DNA from: JAJYKN01 sp035516155
Lineage (GTDB): Bacteria; Nitrospirota; UBA9217
Assembly (NCBI GenBank): GCA_035516155.1
Contig: DATJAP010000008.1
Coordinates: 62,001-126,000, forward strand
Direction of reading: 5' to 3'
DNA: 64,000 nt
The translations under genes were made by a program, and so were the position numbers. Within the stretch, counting starts at the first letter, position 1. Every line of letters begins with the position of its first letter. The notes under the pieces are model-generated. The model was not told where the DNA came from and searched no databases. It saw nothing but the letters and a program-made list of their open reading frames with translations. Positions 1 to 8,662 of the stretch are shown one piece after another.

Positions 1-362
1 AATACGCTGATGCATGTGATGAAGTCGAATTTACTAGTTAGACTTGTGTGAGTGATATCATCGTTGATGACGTAGAAATGACGATTGATCATGCCATTTG
101 GCCAGTAATCCTTGATGTTGTCAATTGCAGTAACAACAAAGCCACAAGTCCGCATAAGGTGTGGTAAAGCCGTTAGGCCTGTTCCTACATCTAGTATTGT
201 TTTGGGAGCTTGTTTTGTTAAATGTCTAAATAGAAATTCATATTCAACTGGTCGCTCGTTGATGCTGTCGAATGTCTGTGCATGATACTCCTTTTTGTTA
301 AGCATTTGAGTATACGCCAAACCAATTCTATTTACCATATTTTTTATTAAGTGAAAAAACAT
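1..362 (-). CDS. class I SAM-dependent methyltransferase, partial (C-terminus beyond window)
   Basis: Only the first ~120 codons are present; the gene reads leftward off the window start. Translating the minus strand from the ATG at 362 gives motif I of the Rossmann methyltransferase fold (LDVGTG, residues 57-62), an acidic residue after the second strand (TAID) and the post-II strand FDFITCISV at the window edge. These features fit an S-adenosylmethionine-dependent methyltransferase; the substrate cannot be told. An AGGGG Shine-Dalgarno lies about 5 nt before the ATG, and another in-frame ATG exists at 338. It is the last visible gene of the polysaccharide cluster and is distinctly AT-rich relative to the genes above it, which suggests horizontal acquisition. 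Sugar or glycan methylation is a guess from context. Confidence 0.75.
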   Translation of the reverse strand, partial: MFFHLIKNMVNRIGLAYTQMLNKKEYHAQTFDSINERPVEYEFLFRHLTKQAPKTILDVGTGLTALPHLMRTCGFVVTAIDNIKDYWPNGMINRHFYVINDDITHTSLTSKFDFITCISV

Positions 363-392
363 ATTTTCCCCTTCTGATTCCCTTTTTGATTA

Positions 393-1160
393 CTACATTC
401 TATTCGAAGATGATGTCGGGTTTTCTGCAATCATCTTATTGTCCCCGCTACTTATTTTTTTCCATATGCACGTCTCAGAGAAGTGAAATATGTAAGGGAA
501 TAATCCTAAGAAGTCATATTTCTCCCATTCTTTATTGTCGAGACTACTGTGTATATAAAAATAATAAGGCATTTCAGCATTGTCCAGGATTAAATAACCT
601 CTTTCTTTCACCTTTTTTAAAGCATGTTTAAAACAAGAAGGTCTCGATCTACCATCGATGAAAACTATATCGAAAAATGCATCAGGAAAGTTGTCAATAC
701 TTGATGCGTAGATTTTAAAAGACATGCCACGATATTTATCATCATTAGAACTATATGCGTCTGGATCCGAAGGATCACTAGGTTTCTGTGATGTAACTGG
801 TGCCGGTTCCAGCAACCTTAATTCGCAATTTAAAAGACCTTTTCTGTTGATGTCATCCAGAACCTTTCCGTACCAATCTTTGTTATGTTCCGTCGAGATT
901 ACTTTTCGAACGCGTCTTGCAAAAAAAACTGTTGATCCACCTGAACCATATTCATAAACTATCATATCTTTTCTGATAATGCGTTCGAGGAATTTTCTCG
1001 CGTCAAAAGCAATCCACGGGAGCTCATCCATGAGAGGATTCTTGTCTGGATTCAAACTCGACAGCCACTCGAGTGCGTACTTGATTTGGCCCGGATGTGT
1101 CAAAAGAAGAGGCAAGGTTTTTGTTAATGCAGGTAAGATATTTTTCACAATAATTGGCAA
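393..1160 (-). CDS. class I SAM-dependent methyltransferase-like protein
   Basis: A 255-residue protein with a glycine-rich motif I (YEYGSGGS, residues 69-76), an acidic strand-2 end (STEHN), the strand-4 motif FDIVFIDGRSR and the strand-5 motif YLILDNAEMPYY. This is the layout of the methyltransferase families often found in O-antigen and capsule loci. The TTG start has an AAGGG Shine-Dalgarno 6 nt upstream; an alternative GTG lies at 1148. It begins 15 nt after the flippase gene stops, so it is very likely in the same operon. Its composition is AT-rich compared with wecB/wecC, as for the partial methyltransferase downstream. No acceptor substrate can be inferred. Family assignment is fairly safe; biochemical activity is inferred. 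Confidence 0.72.
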   Translation of the reverse strand: MPIIVKNILPALTKTLPLLLTHPGQIKYALEWLSSLNPDKNPLMDELPWIAFDARKFLERIIRKDMIVYEYGSGGSTVFFARRVRKVISTEHNKDWYGKVLDDINRKGLLNCELRLLEPAPVTSQKPSDPSDPDAYSSNDDKYRGMSFKIYASSIDNFPDAFFDIVFIDGRSRPSCFKHALKKVKERGYLILDNAEMPYYFYIHSSLDNKEWEKYDFLGLFPYIFHFSETCIWKKISSGDNKMIAENPTSSSNRM

Positions 1161-1175
1161 TTCGAGCCCTTGTCT

Positions 1176-2516
1176 TTACCAAAATTTTGGATAAATAAGT
1201 GCTTTCGTAAGCATTAAACCTGTTTTCCGAAGCGGCCTGTAGAGAAAACACGAACCATGGGCCGCGAGCCAGTATGCTGCGCAGGAGGCTATAGAGGCTC
1301 CCATCCCCCCATAGAGTGGGATCAAAGCAAGATTCAAAACTACGTTTAACAGGCTCCCCATGAGCACCGTCATGAAATGGAGCTTAGTCCAATTCATGGA
1401 CATCAGAAATGAACTACGTGCTACTCCAATGCTTACGAATAACCCTGCCCAAACCAATACCGCTAGCATCGCGCCTGCCCGATGATACCGGGCACCGTAT
1501 AATATGTTAATCAGGAAGCCTGACAGTAATGACGCGGGCACGGCGACAGCATATCCAATGAACGCCATGAATTTGTAAAGCCGTTGAAGACGTTCGTAGA
1601 ACAGATCGTCGCTCATAGTCTTGGCTTCAACTACACTTGGGTAAACCGATGAAAAAACAGCCATTGGAACAAAATACCATGCCTCTGCAACACGCACCGC
1701 TGCGGAATAAATCCCAACCTCCTCGTTGCTTACCATTTCACCCAGCATTACTTGGTCGATTCTGAGATAGATCATGCCGACGATACCGGATAATATGAGT
1801 GGCCAACTGTCTTGGAGCAAACGCTTAGCCATGACAAAACTAGCATGCCAGACTGCTAGAGAATTCCCCGTGGCCTTGTAAGCAATGGCGAGGCCAATAG
1901 AGCCAAGAAATGTCTCGATCAGCCCCGCCCAGGCAAAAGCTAAGAGCGGAGCTTTTATCACGATCAAAATAATTTTTACGAGCACCACAACGAGAAACGA
2001 CGCATTTTTTGCGAACACAGTATACTTTGACTGAATTTGCGATTGAAACCAGAAGTCGACCGCATCCAATGCTTGAAATACGGTTGCAGCAGCAGTTATC
2101 CCTATGAGCCATTGTTTTAAACTATCATCAGGATGAAGTACGTATATAGCCGCAAGAGACAATCCTGTCGCCAAAAAACCGCCTAACAGTTTAAGCGCAA
2201 ATGTAGTCCCGAGAGTCTCGTTTGTGGCCTCCGGTTTGAGAAGGATATTCCGTACTACTATACCGTCCAGCCCCCAAGTAGACAAAGGTGAGAATAAAAG
2301 AACAAAAGCTGCGGCGAAACTCAAAAGCCCGAACTGATCAGGCCCTAGATATCGCGCCAACCAGATAACAACTATAAGACCGAACCCCAACCGGATTATA
2401 TTATCTGCGAGGAGCCATCCTGCATTGCTGATAGTTTTTTGCAGGACAATGCGTCCCTCGAGTTTTGTGCGGATAAAAGCCGGAAGTAGTTTAATAAACA
2501 GTTGGTCTATGGTCAT
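1176..2516 (-). CDS. Wzx-type polysaccharide flippase (MOP superfamily)
   Basis: A 446-residue, very hydrophobic protein with about 12 predicted membrane segments, beginning with the typical N-terminal SNAGWLLADNIIRLGFGLIV segment and the ARYLGPDQFGLLSFA motif of oligosaccharide flippases (RfbX/Wzx). The family moves undecaprenyl-diphosphate-linked repeat units across the inner membrane for Wzy-dependent O-antigen or capsule synthesis. The ATG at 2516 has an AAAGGGG ribosome site 4 nt upstream. It follows wecC after a 156-nt gap and runs closely into the methyltransferase gene. No polymerase (wzy) is visible here, so it must lie outside the window if this is a Wzx/Wzy system. Export of related lipid-linked sugars cannot be excluded. 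Confidence 0.88.
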   Translation of the reverse strand: MTIDQLFIKLLPAFIRTKLEGRIVLQKTISNAGWLLADNIIRLGFGLIVVIWLARYLGPDQFGLLSFAAAFVLLFSPLSTWGLDGIVVRNILLKPEATNETLGTTFALKLLGGFLATGLSLAAIYVLHPDDSLKQWLIGITAAATVFQALDAVDFWFQSQIQSKYTVFAKNASFLVVVLVKIILIVIKAPLLAFAWAGLIETFLGSIGLAIAYKATGNSLAVWHASFVMAKRLLQDSWPLILSGIVGMIYLRIDQVMLGEMVSNEEVGIYSAAVRVAEAWYFVPMAVFSSVYPSVVEAKTMSDDLFYERLQRLYKFMAFIGYAVAVPASLLSGFLINILYGARYHRAGAMLAVLVWAGLFVSIGVARSSFLMSMNWTKLHFMTVLMGSLLNVVLNLALIPLYGGMGASIASCAAYWLAAHGSCFLYRPLRKTGLMLTKALIYPKFW

Positions 2517-2672
2517 GACGCCCCTTTAAGCATTTCTGTATATCAGGTACAATCACGACATCTGAAGAATAAAGAGGGAAGTGGCAAACGAAAAATTTAC
2601 GGTTCTCAGATGCCGCTTTAAGTCGAGATTATAGATCAAGCTATCTACCCTGGATCCGAAATCATTTCCGGC

Positions 2673-3872
2673 TTATCTCCACACTCCTAAGGTGTCAATA
2701 ACGATCTTTTCCTTCAGCAACTCTCGATCCACATCGTAAAACTGCTTATGATTCACGAGAAGGACAATGATGTCGCTATCCTTTAATACCTTCTCGAGAG
2801 GATGGAGCGGGAACTCATCGAATGTTTTACCAAAGGGTTCACAAGCCAAAACAGTTCCAATATTTTCCTTGATAAGATTTCTTGTAATTTCCAAGGCGGG
2901 TGATTCCCGAAGATCATCGACATCGTTTTTATACGATAGGCCGAGGCAACCGATTACGGGTGCCTTGAACTTCCGGGCCTGCTTCTTCACCTTCTCAACC
3001 ACGAAGTGTGGTTTGGAATCATTGACCACCCGGGCTGTTCTTATGAGCCGGGACTGCTCCGGCGCGGCATCCACGATGAACCAGGGATCGACAGCAATGC
3101 AGTGTCCTCCGACTCCCGGACCGGGTCGCAGAATGTTCACCCGTGGGTGTTTGTTCGCAAGTTCGATAACTTCCCATACCCGCAGTCCCAGATGGTCGCA
3201 GATGAGTGACAATTCATTCGCAAATGCGATGTTCACGTCCCGGTAGGCATTTTCGACCAGCTTGACAAGTTCCGCTGTCGTGCAATCGGTAAGGAAAATA
3301 TTTCCACTCACGAAGGAACTGTAGAGATCCCGTGCGGCCTCGGCTGAGGCGCGATTTATTCCGCCGATGATACGGTCGTTATCGACCAACTCCTTCAGTA
3401 TCCTTCCCGGTAGTACCCGTTCCGGGCAGTGAGCGACAAAAAAATCCTCGCCGGCTTTCCATTGTTTGTGCTCCGCTATCAATGATGCAACTGCGGATTC
3501 TGTGGTCCCGACAGGTGATGTCGATTCAAGGATTACGAGATTTTCCTTTTTCAGTACAGGAATGATCGATTCAACCGCAGCTGCGACATAGGTGAGATCG
3601 GGTTTCCTGTCCTCTTTGAAGGGTGTGGGTACGGCTATAATGAAAACATCAGCTTCCTGCGGCTTTAGCGACGTGGTCAGATTCCCCGAATGTACAGCCG
3701 ATTTCACCAGAATATCAAGATCGGGTTCGACAATATGGATGTTGCCTTTCTTTATTGTATCTATAACCTGTTGTTTGGTATCGACGCCAATAACGGAGAA
3801 TCCTTTGGTCGCAAGAATGCTGGCTGTGGGCAGGCCGATATAACCTAAACCGAGCACGCAAATGGTTTTCAT
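2673..3872 (-). CDS. wecC: UDP-N-acetyl-D-mannosamine dehydrogenase
   Basis: Oxidises UDP-ManNAc to UDP-ManNAcA, using two NAD+ and two hydride transfers. The 399-residue length suits the UDP-glucose/GDP-mannose dehydrogenase family. Visible signatures are the N-terminal Rossmann motif GLGYIGLPTA (residues 7-16), the AVPTPF loop, the ESTSPVGTTE segment and the catalytic cysteine in GGHCIAVDPWF. The start codon overlaps the stop of wecB by 4 nt (ATGA type), so the two are translationally coupled and act successively in ManNAcA synthesis. The pairing with an epimerase, rather than a UDP-glucose gene, argues for WecC over Ugd. The product would feed glycan repeat-unit assembly exported by the downstream flippase. 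Confidence 0.93.
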   Translation of the reverse strand: MKTICVLGLGYIGLPTASILATKGFSVIGVDTKQQVIDTIKKGNIHIVEPDLDILVKSAVHSGNLTTSLKPQEADVFIIAVPTPFKEDRKPDLTYVAAAVESIIPVLKKENLVILESTSPVGTTESAVASLIAEHKQWKAGEDFFVAHCPERVLPGRILKELVDNDRIIGGINRASAEAARDLYSSFVSGNIFLTDCTTAELVKLVENAYRDVNIAFANELSLICDHLGLRVWEVIELANKHPRVNILRPGPGVGGHCIAVDPWFIVDAAPEQSRLIRTARVVNDSKPHFVVEKVKKQARKFKAPVIGCLGLSYKNDVDDLRESPALEITRNLIKENIGTVLACEPFGKTFDEFPLHPLEKVLKDSDIIVLLVNHKQFYDVDRELLKEKIVIDTLGVWR

Positions 3873-4996
3873 TGTTTAGCTAAAACCTCCCGTATCTTTT
3901 GAGCTGATGTTCCATCGCCATAGGGATTTTTTTTGCCTGTCATGTCAGCATAATGCCGTGGATCGTCGAGGAGTGATGACAATTCTGCAGTAATCCTCGC
4001 CTGATCAGTTCCAACGAGTCTAGCGGTCCCGGCGTCCACGCCCTCGGCTCTCTCGGTTACTTCCCTCATAACGAGGACCGGTTTACCGAGAGATGGAGCC
4101 TCTTCCTGTACTCCTCCCGAATCGGTGAGGATTAGGTGTGATTTTTCCATAAGCCAAACGAATGCGGCGTAATCCAACGGTTCGATCAAGTGAACGTTGT
4201 CAATCCCGCGCAGAATACCAAATACCGGTTTTCTCACATTCGGGTTCAGGTGGACAGGATATATGATGGCGATATCATCACGAGCGGCGATCTTCTTCAA
4301 GGCAGTACAAATGTTTTTAAAGGGTTCTCCAAAATTTTCTCTACGGTGTCCAGTGACTAGGATGATTTTCTTGGCAAAGTCCCGAACGTCGATGCTATTA
4401 AAAGCGCCGTCGAAATCCTCGCTGCGCATGTTCTTAACTTTGTTGACGGCGTATAAAAGAGCATCGATGACTGTATTGCCTACGACAACTGTGTCTTCAT
4501 TTTCAACGCCTTCCTTGAGAAGGTTTGTCCTAGCATTTTCCGTTGGGCAGAAGTGCAGGTCTGCTATTCGACTGGTCATGACCCTATTCATTTCCTCGGG
4601 GAAAGGCGCAAATTTATTAAAACTCCTTAGACCCGCTTCAACATGTGCGACCTTGATGTGACAATAGTAGGACGCAAGTGCAGCTGTAAAGACTGTCGTA
4701 GTATCGCCCTGGACGAGGACCCAATCAGGCTTGACAGATTGAATGACATTTCTCAAACCTCCCAGACCTGCAATCGTCACATCGAAGAGCGTTTGGCCTG
4801 GCTTCATAATGTTCAGGTCCTTGTCTGGTTTTATTTCGAAAAACCGTAGCACCTGGTCGAGCATTTCCCGGTGTTGGGCCGTTATGCAGACACGGACGTC
4901 AAATAACTCAGGGAACTTATGAAGTTCAAGAATTACTGGCGCTAATTTTATTGCTTCGGGACGTGTCCCGAAGATGAAGAGCATTCTCTTAATCAA
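3869..4996 (-). CDS. wecB: UDP-N-acetylglucosamine 2-epimerase (non-hydrolysing)
   Basis: Interconverts UDP-GlcNAc and UDP-ManNAc in the cytoplasm. The 375-residue protein opens with FGTRPEAIKLAPVI and has the QGDTTTVFTAALASYY, HVEAGLRS, FPEEMNRVMTSRIAD, GHRRENFG and DSGGVQEEAPSLGKP motifs of the GT-B-fold epimerases. Its 3' end overlaps wecC by 4 nt. The longest reading frame begins at a TTG (4996); an ATG four codons in (4984) would give MLFIFGTRPEA, close to the usual N-terminus, so the true start may be 4984. It sits 25 nt after fcl in the same operon. Confidence 0.93.
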   Translation of the reverse strand: MIKRMLFIFGTRPEAIKLAPVILELHKFPELFDVRVCITAQHREMLDQVLRFFEIKPDKDLNIMKPGQTLFDVTIAGLGGLRNVIQSVKPDWVLVQGDTTTVFTAALASYYCHIKVAHVEAGLRSFNKFAPFPEEMNRVMTSRIADLHFCPTENARTNLLKEGVENEDTVVVGNTVIDALLYAVNKVKNMRSEDFDGAFNSIDVRDFAKKIILVTGHRRENFGEPFKNICTALKKIAARDDIAIIYPVHLNPNVRKPVFGILRGIDNVHLIEPLDYAAFVWLMEKSHLILTDSGGVQEEAPSLGKPVLVMREVTERAEGVDAGTARLVGTDQARITAELSSLLDDPRHYADMTGKKNPYGDGTSAQKIREVLAKQ

Positions 4997-5021
4997 TTAA
5001 ATTACTTTCCCCTGGAATTAA

Positions 5022-5972
5022 CTATTTTCGTACTGCTGAATTTCCAAGAAAATCCTCATAGGCTTTAACAAGCCCTGCCTGAAGCGATGTCTTGTGTTTC
5101 CATCCAAGTTTGCGAAGTCGGGAGACATCCAAGAGCTTGCGCGGTGTTCCGTCCGGCTTGGTAGAATCAAATTCAATTGCACCATTGAACCCAACAGCCT
5201 TTTTTATCAGGTCAGCCAGTTCTGAAATCGTGAAGTCTTTACCGGCGCCTATGTTTATCAGTTCCCCGATATCGCTGGATGAAAAGTTTTCCATAATAAA
5301 TACACAGGCGTCAGCCATGTCGTCTGAGAAAAGAAACTCGCGACGGGGCGTGCCCGTTCCCCACACGGTTACCGATGGCTGCCCTTTCATCTTTGCTTCA
5401 TGAAATCGCCGCAAGAGCATCGGGATTACATGAGCATTCTCGGGATGATAGTTATCGTTAGGTCCATACAGATTCGTCGGCATCACGGAGATAAAGTTCG
5501 TGCCATATTGTCTGTTTAAAGCGCTGCATAGTTTTATTCCAGCGATTTTTGCTATGGCGTACGGTTCATTTGTCGGTTCGAGTGAGGACGTCAGCAAATA
5601 TTCTTCTTTAATCGGTTGCGGAGCCATTTTGGGGTAAATACAGCTGGAGCCGAGAAACAGCAGCTTCTGGATACCATGGCGCCAGGCAGCCTCTATGACG
5701 TTATTCTGGATTTTTAAATTTTCCAGAATGAAGTCTGCAGGATAGGTGTTATTTGCATAAATGCCCCCGACCTTGGCTGCTGCCAGGTAAACAATATCGG
5801 GCTGTTTTGACCGGAAGAACTCGTTCACTGCCGAATGATTCAATAGATCCAGTTCCCCCCGGCTGGCGGTGATTATGTTACGGTAGCCGCAAGCGGTCAA
5901 ACGCCGTACCAAGGCGCTTCCCACAAGCCCTCTGTGTCCGGCTACGAATACTGTGAGATGAGTGTAGTCCAT
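5022..5972 (-). CDS. fcl: GDP-L-fucose synthase
   Basis: Epimerase/reductase converting GDP-4-keto-6-deoxy-D-mannose to GDP-L-fucose with NADPH. The 316-residue short-chain dehydrogenase shows the nucleotide motif GHRGLVGSALVRRL near residue 12, the family segment AAAKVGGIYANNTYPADFI, the GSSCIYPK serine region and the catalytic Tyr-Lys pair in YAIAKIAG. The partner GDP-mannose 4,6-dehydratase (gmd) is not in this window. It is the first gene of the visible minus-strand polysaccharide operon. There is no Shine-Dalgarno before the ATG at 5972, but a perfect TATAAT lies 5 nt upstream, so the mRNA may be leaderless. Confidence 0.93.
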   Translation of the reverse strand: MDYTHLTVFVAGHRGLVGSALVRRLTACGYRNIITASRGELDLLNHSAVNEFFRSKQPDIVYLAAAKVGGIYANNTYPADFILENLKIQNNVIEAAWRHGIQKLLFLGSSCIYPKMAPQPIKEEYLLTSSLEPTNEPYAIAKIAGIKLCSALNRQYGTNFISVMPTNLYGPNDNYHPENAHVIPMLLRRFHEAKMKGQPSVTVWGTGTPRREFLFSDDMADACVFIMENFSSSDIGELINIGAGKDFTISELADLIKKAVGFNGAIEFDSTKPDGTPRKLLDVSRLRKLGWKHKTSLQAGLVKAYEDFLGNSAVRK

Positions 5973-5977
5973 TTATA

Positions 5978-5983
5978 ATTATA
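5978..5983 (-). promoter_or_regulatory. -10 box of fcl, leaderless candidate
   Basis: The minus strand reads TATAAT at 5983-5978, followed by only 5 nt before the fcl ATG at 5972. No convincing -35 hexamer lies 16-18 nt upstream and no ribosome-binding site precedes the ATG. If this box is used, transcription would begin at or within a base or two of the start codon. Confidence 0.45.
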
Positions 5984-6041
5984 TCCCGAAAAAGGTACCG
6001 CCTGATACCATGTTATGCTCGTCTAATTTAATGATTCTCCA

Positions 6042-6668
6042 TCAGGGGTGATCGTTTTTACCGGAAAATATGAGCTGGATAGTCTTTTTGTCCACCTTCG
6101 CGTTGATTAATTCCTGGAAAATCGTCTTTCTGTTGAGATAGGAGGTCACGACCACGATGTCGTAGTCTAAGTCAGTGATATACTTTAGCGGTTTGATGGC
6201 TCTGCTAAAGAACATTTCACCGGCCTTATCGTCATCCAGCACGCTAACAAGTGTCAAACTGGTTTCCTGCAAAGTAATGTAGGCAATCTCCGCCACCTCA
6301 TCGGCTCCGGCAAAAATGATACTCTGCATACCTTTTTTCTCGAGATAAAGAAATAATTTATTGAAGTTGGTTCGAGCTTCGCGGTAAATGCGCGTGTAAT
6401 CCTGGAGCAGGTGATAGGTCAGTCGGGTCTTCTCGGTAAAGCCTTTGGGTGTGAGATAATAGGCATATCGCTTCGGCGGTATCGTCTTGATCGTGATAAA
6501 TCCTTTTGCGACAAGGTTCTTGATGTAAGAATTGACCAGGCCGAGGGCAATTCCGAGACGGCCGCTTAGGTCGCGCTGGGTGAGCGAATTGTTGCCCGAA
6601 AGCTCGTCGAGGATCTGCAGGGAACGGTGCTGATCCATACCGGCTGGGGTGGGGCGTTCAATGTTCAT
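6042..6668 (-). CDS. winged-helix transcriptional regulator with C-terminal Rossmann-like domain
   Basis: From the ATG at 6668 this is about 208 residues. The N-terminal half is a MarR/ArsR-like winged helix (LSGNNSLTQRDLSGRLGIAL, recognition helix GLVNSYIKNLVAKGF, wing KTIPPKRYAYYLTPKG). The C-terminal half (KKGMQSIIFAGADEVAEIAY, then TLVSVLDDD) looks like the CoA- or sugar-binding Rossmann domain found beside polysaccharide genes, so a nucleotide-sugar ligand is plausible. The gene precedes the fcl-wecBC operon in the same orientation and probably controls it. A TTG at 6704 would extend the frame but is part of the -35 box TTGACA, so it is unlikely to be the start. The inverted repeat across the -10 region suggests autoregulation. 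Confidence 0.75.
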   Translation of the reverse strand: MNIERPTPAGMDQHRSLQILDELSGNNSLTQRDLSGRLGIALGLVNSYIKNLVAKGFITIKTIPPKRYAYYLTPKGFTEKTRLTYHLLQDYTRIYREARTNFNKLFLYLEKKGMQSIIFAGADEVAEIAYITLQETSLTLVSVLDDDKAGEMFFSRAIKPLKYITDLDYDIVVVTSYLNRKTIFQELINAKVDKKTIQLIFSGKNDHP

Positions 6669-6704
6669 AGAGTGAACATACCATGGTAGGCGCTCATTTG
6701 TCAA
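6661..6704 (-). promoter_or_regulatory. sigma70 promoter and palindromic operator of the winged-helix regulator
   Basis: Minus strand: TTGACA (6704-6699), 18-nt spacer, TATGTT (6680-6675) with an extended TGG before it, then 6 nt to the ATG at 6668. A perfect inverted repeat ATGTTCA-N5-TGAACAT (6661-6679) covers the -10 box, the predicted transcription start and the ATG. This is where a repressor would block its own promoter. No Shine-Dalgarno is present, so the transcript is probably leaderless. Confidence 0.6.
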
Positions 6705-6725
6705 TAATTTGTTCAGTGATAACGC

Positions 6726-6754
6726 TTTACACTGTTGGGGCCTGATGCTATGAT
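6726..6754 (+). promoter_or_regulatory. sigma70 promoter of the patatin-like gene
   Basis: TTTACA (6726-6731), 17-nt spacer, TATGAT (6749-6754) with an extended -10 TGC. The predicted start is near 6761, about 44 nt before the patatin ATG at 6805. It diverges from the regulator promoter with about 20 nt between the two -35 boxes, so binding at one may affect the other. Confidence 0.6.
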
Positions 6755-6804
6755 TTGATCAAACCGTGCCTCACGCACCACGATCCCCGAACAAGGAACG
6801 CCTA

Positions 6805-7752
6805 ATGGAACCAAAGATTTGTCTTGCACTGGGTGGGGGGGCGGCCAGGGGGCTTGCCCATCTGGGCGTGCTCAAGGTTTTTGAGGACGCCAAAATCCCC
6901 ATCGACATGGTCGCCGGCACGAGCCTCGGCGCTCTGATTGGTGGCCAGTACGCGTCGCAGCCCGATGCTTCCTACTGGATGGGACGGGTGGAACAGTATG
7001 TGCGCAGCTACCGCTCCCGGAAAACACGGCTTGAATTCATCCGGAAGCTTGAACAGCCTGACAATAACCATGGCTTTTTCAGCGACATGGCGACCCTGAT
7101 CCGCAAGGGATACTTCTGGGGGGTCACGGCGACGAAACCCGCCTTTATCGGGGAAAAGGAATATGAAGAGCTCATCTACCCCCTTATCCCCGACATTGCC
7201 ATAGAAGAAACGAAAATTCCCTTCAGCTGTGTCGCAACGGATATCCGGAACGGCAGGCGCGTCATGTATACGGCTGGCAGGCTTCGCACTGCTATCAGTG
7301 CAAGCTGCGCCCTTCCCGGCATTTTCCCGCCGGTCAATGACAATGGCATGCTCCTGGTGGATGGAGGATGGGTCGAGCGCATTCCCGTGTTCTGCGCATG
7401 GGATATGGGCGCAGACGTTGTCATTGCCGTGGATGTCTCGAGCGATGTTGCCACCTTCGAAGACAAATCGGGGCTTGACATCGTGCTTCGCGCGGATGCG
7501 GTGTCGCGGATTTATTTAAATGAGATCATGGCAAAGGAGGCGGATGTCGTCATCCATCCCGCCGTGGGCGAAACGCATTGGGCTGATTTCAGCGATCCCC
7601 GGGACTTGTTCAAACAGGGGGAGACGGCCGCGCTTGAAAAACTCGTTATGATCCGGACGTCTATTCACCGGTCAGCAATCCGACAGAGAAAACTGGCGGA
7701 CCATATCCGGTCGATCAAGGACAAAATTATGGGAAAAATGTCCGGATCGTGA
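6805..7752 (+). CDS. patatin-like phospholipase / acyl hydrolase (RssA type)
   Basis: A 315-residue serine hydrolase of the bacterial patatin family, expected to cleave acyl esters of phospholipids with a Ser-Asp dyad. The oxyanion motif LALGGGAARGLAHLG is near the N-terminus, the nucleophile is in GTSLG about 35 residues later, and the catalytic Asp lies in LLVDGGWVERIPV. The ATG at 6805 is chosen because AAGGA lies 7 nt upstream and the family begins just before GGGAARG; a GTG at 6766 extends the frame by 13 residues without a ribosome site. It precedes a GDPD and glpD, which together would strip and oxidise glycerophospholipids. Confidence 0.88.
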   Translation: MEPKICLALGGGAARGLAHLGVLKVFEDAKIPIDMVAGTSLGALIGGQYASQPDASYWMGRVEQYVRSYRSRKTRLEFIRKLEQPDNNHGFFSDMATLIRKGYFWGVTATKPAFIGEKEYEELIYPLIPDIAIEETKIPFSCVATDIRNGRRVMYTAGRLRTAISASCALPGIFPPVNDNGMLLVDGGWVERIPVFCAWDMGADVVIAVDVSSDVATFEDKSGLDIVLRADAVSRIYLNEIMAKEADVVIHPAVGETHWADFSDPRDLFKQGETAALEKLVMIRTSIHRSAIRQRKLADHIRSIKDKIMGKMSGS

Positions 7753-7831
7753 TAGTGTTTATTGCCCCTCGCAGCATCTCGGTCCTTCTTTCCCTCCACC
7801 TTCCTCCAGTTGCGGTTTGCGCGTTTTCGGG

Positions 7832-7837
7832 TATAAT
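7832..7837 (+). promoter_or_regulatory. -10 box before the GDPD gene, leaderless candidate
   Basis: A perfect TATAAT ends 8 nt before the ATG at 7846. A weak TTGCGG lies 16 nt upstream at 7810-7815. The 8 nt between box and ATG contain no ribosome-binding site, so a leaderless or near-leaderless mRNA is suggested. Confidence 0.45.
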
Positions 7838-7845
7838 TAAGAACA

Positions 7846-8556
7846 ATGAACTTTCCTCTTGTTATTGCTCACCGCGGTGATCCTTCCGCAGCTCTTGAAA
7901 ATTCCCTGGAAGCAATTCATCATGCGCTGTCCTATCCCGTAGACATGATCGAAGTCGATATCCGCAGAAGCCGCGACAATATGCTCTATGTGATGCACGA
8001 TAAGAACACGCAGAGAACAGCGAAAATAAATATCGATATCGAGAAATCCTCATCCGCTGCGATCGCACGAATCAAGCTGAAAAACAAAGAGCCAGTTCCA
8101 ACCTTGACTGATGTGATAAAGGTCATTTCAGGCAAGGCGGGATTGAATCTGGAAGTCAAGAGTGACGGCGCGGGATTGCTGACGGCCGAATACCTGGCAT
8201 CTTCCGATTACCGGGGTTATGTGCTCGTGTCGTCTTTCAAAGAGGATGAGCTCTTCGCCGTGCGCCGCGTGTTACCGGCGCTTCCGACCTCGATGATCTT
8301 CGATGTTTTCACTTCGCACGATGTGTCGTCATACAGCGCAAAAGGGTATAAGATTATCAGTCTCAGGAAAATGACCGTAAATGAGAAGCTTGTCGAGCTT
8401 TGTCACGAGCAGGGGATCCAGGTGTATGTCTGGACTGTGGATGAAGAAGAAGAGATGAAAAAAATGATTTCCTGGAGCGTGGACGGGATTTATTCCAACA
8501 AGCCTGGGGTGTTGAAGAGTCTGATTGAAAAACTGCGGTCCGCTTCCCGGAGCTGA
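7846..8556 (+). CDS. glycerophosphodiester phosphodiesterase
   Basis: Hydrolyses glycerophosphodiesters to sn-glycerol 3-phosphate and an alcohol. The 236-residue TIM-barrel protein has the diagnostic HRGDPS...ENSLEA N-terminus, the metal ligands in EVDIRRSRD and the catalytic histidine in VMHD, then LNLEVKS and the C-terminal VYVWTVDEEEEM and VDGIYSNKP segments. No signal peptide is visible, so it is the cytoplasmic UgpQ-like form. The next gene, glpD, uses its product. The start has no Shine-Dalgarno but a TATAAT 8 nt upstream. Confidence 0.92.
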   Translation: MNFPLVIAHRGDPSAALENSLEAIHHALSYPVDMIEVDIRRSRDNMLYVMHDKNTQRTAKINIDIEKSSSAAIARIKLKNKEPVPTLTDVIKVISGKAGLNLEVKSDGAGLLTAEYLASSDYRGYVLVSSFKEDELFAVRRVLPALPTSMIFDVFTSHDVSSYSAKGYKIISLRKMTVNEKLVELCHEQGIQVYVWTVDEEEEMKKMISWSVDGIYSNKPGVLKSLIEKLRSASRS

Positions 8557-8662
8557 CAGCACAAGCAGTCCGCAAACTGAAGGTATTCACGAGGCGCCCG
8601 AGGCAGCCATACAGAATACATGGCCTCGGCTTCCCTGGGCCAGCTATTCACAGGAACACATC

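Noticed and set aside
6669..6704. TTG-started N-terminal extension of the winged-helix regulator
   Set aside because: The TTG is part of a near-perfect -35 box and the extension would be translated across the -10 and operator.
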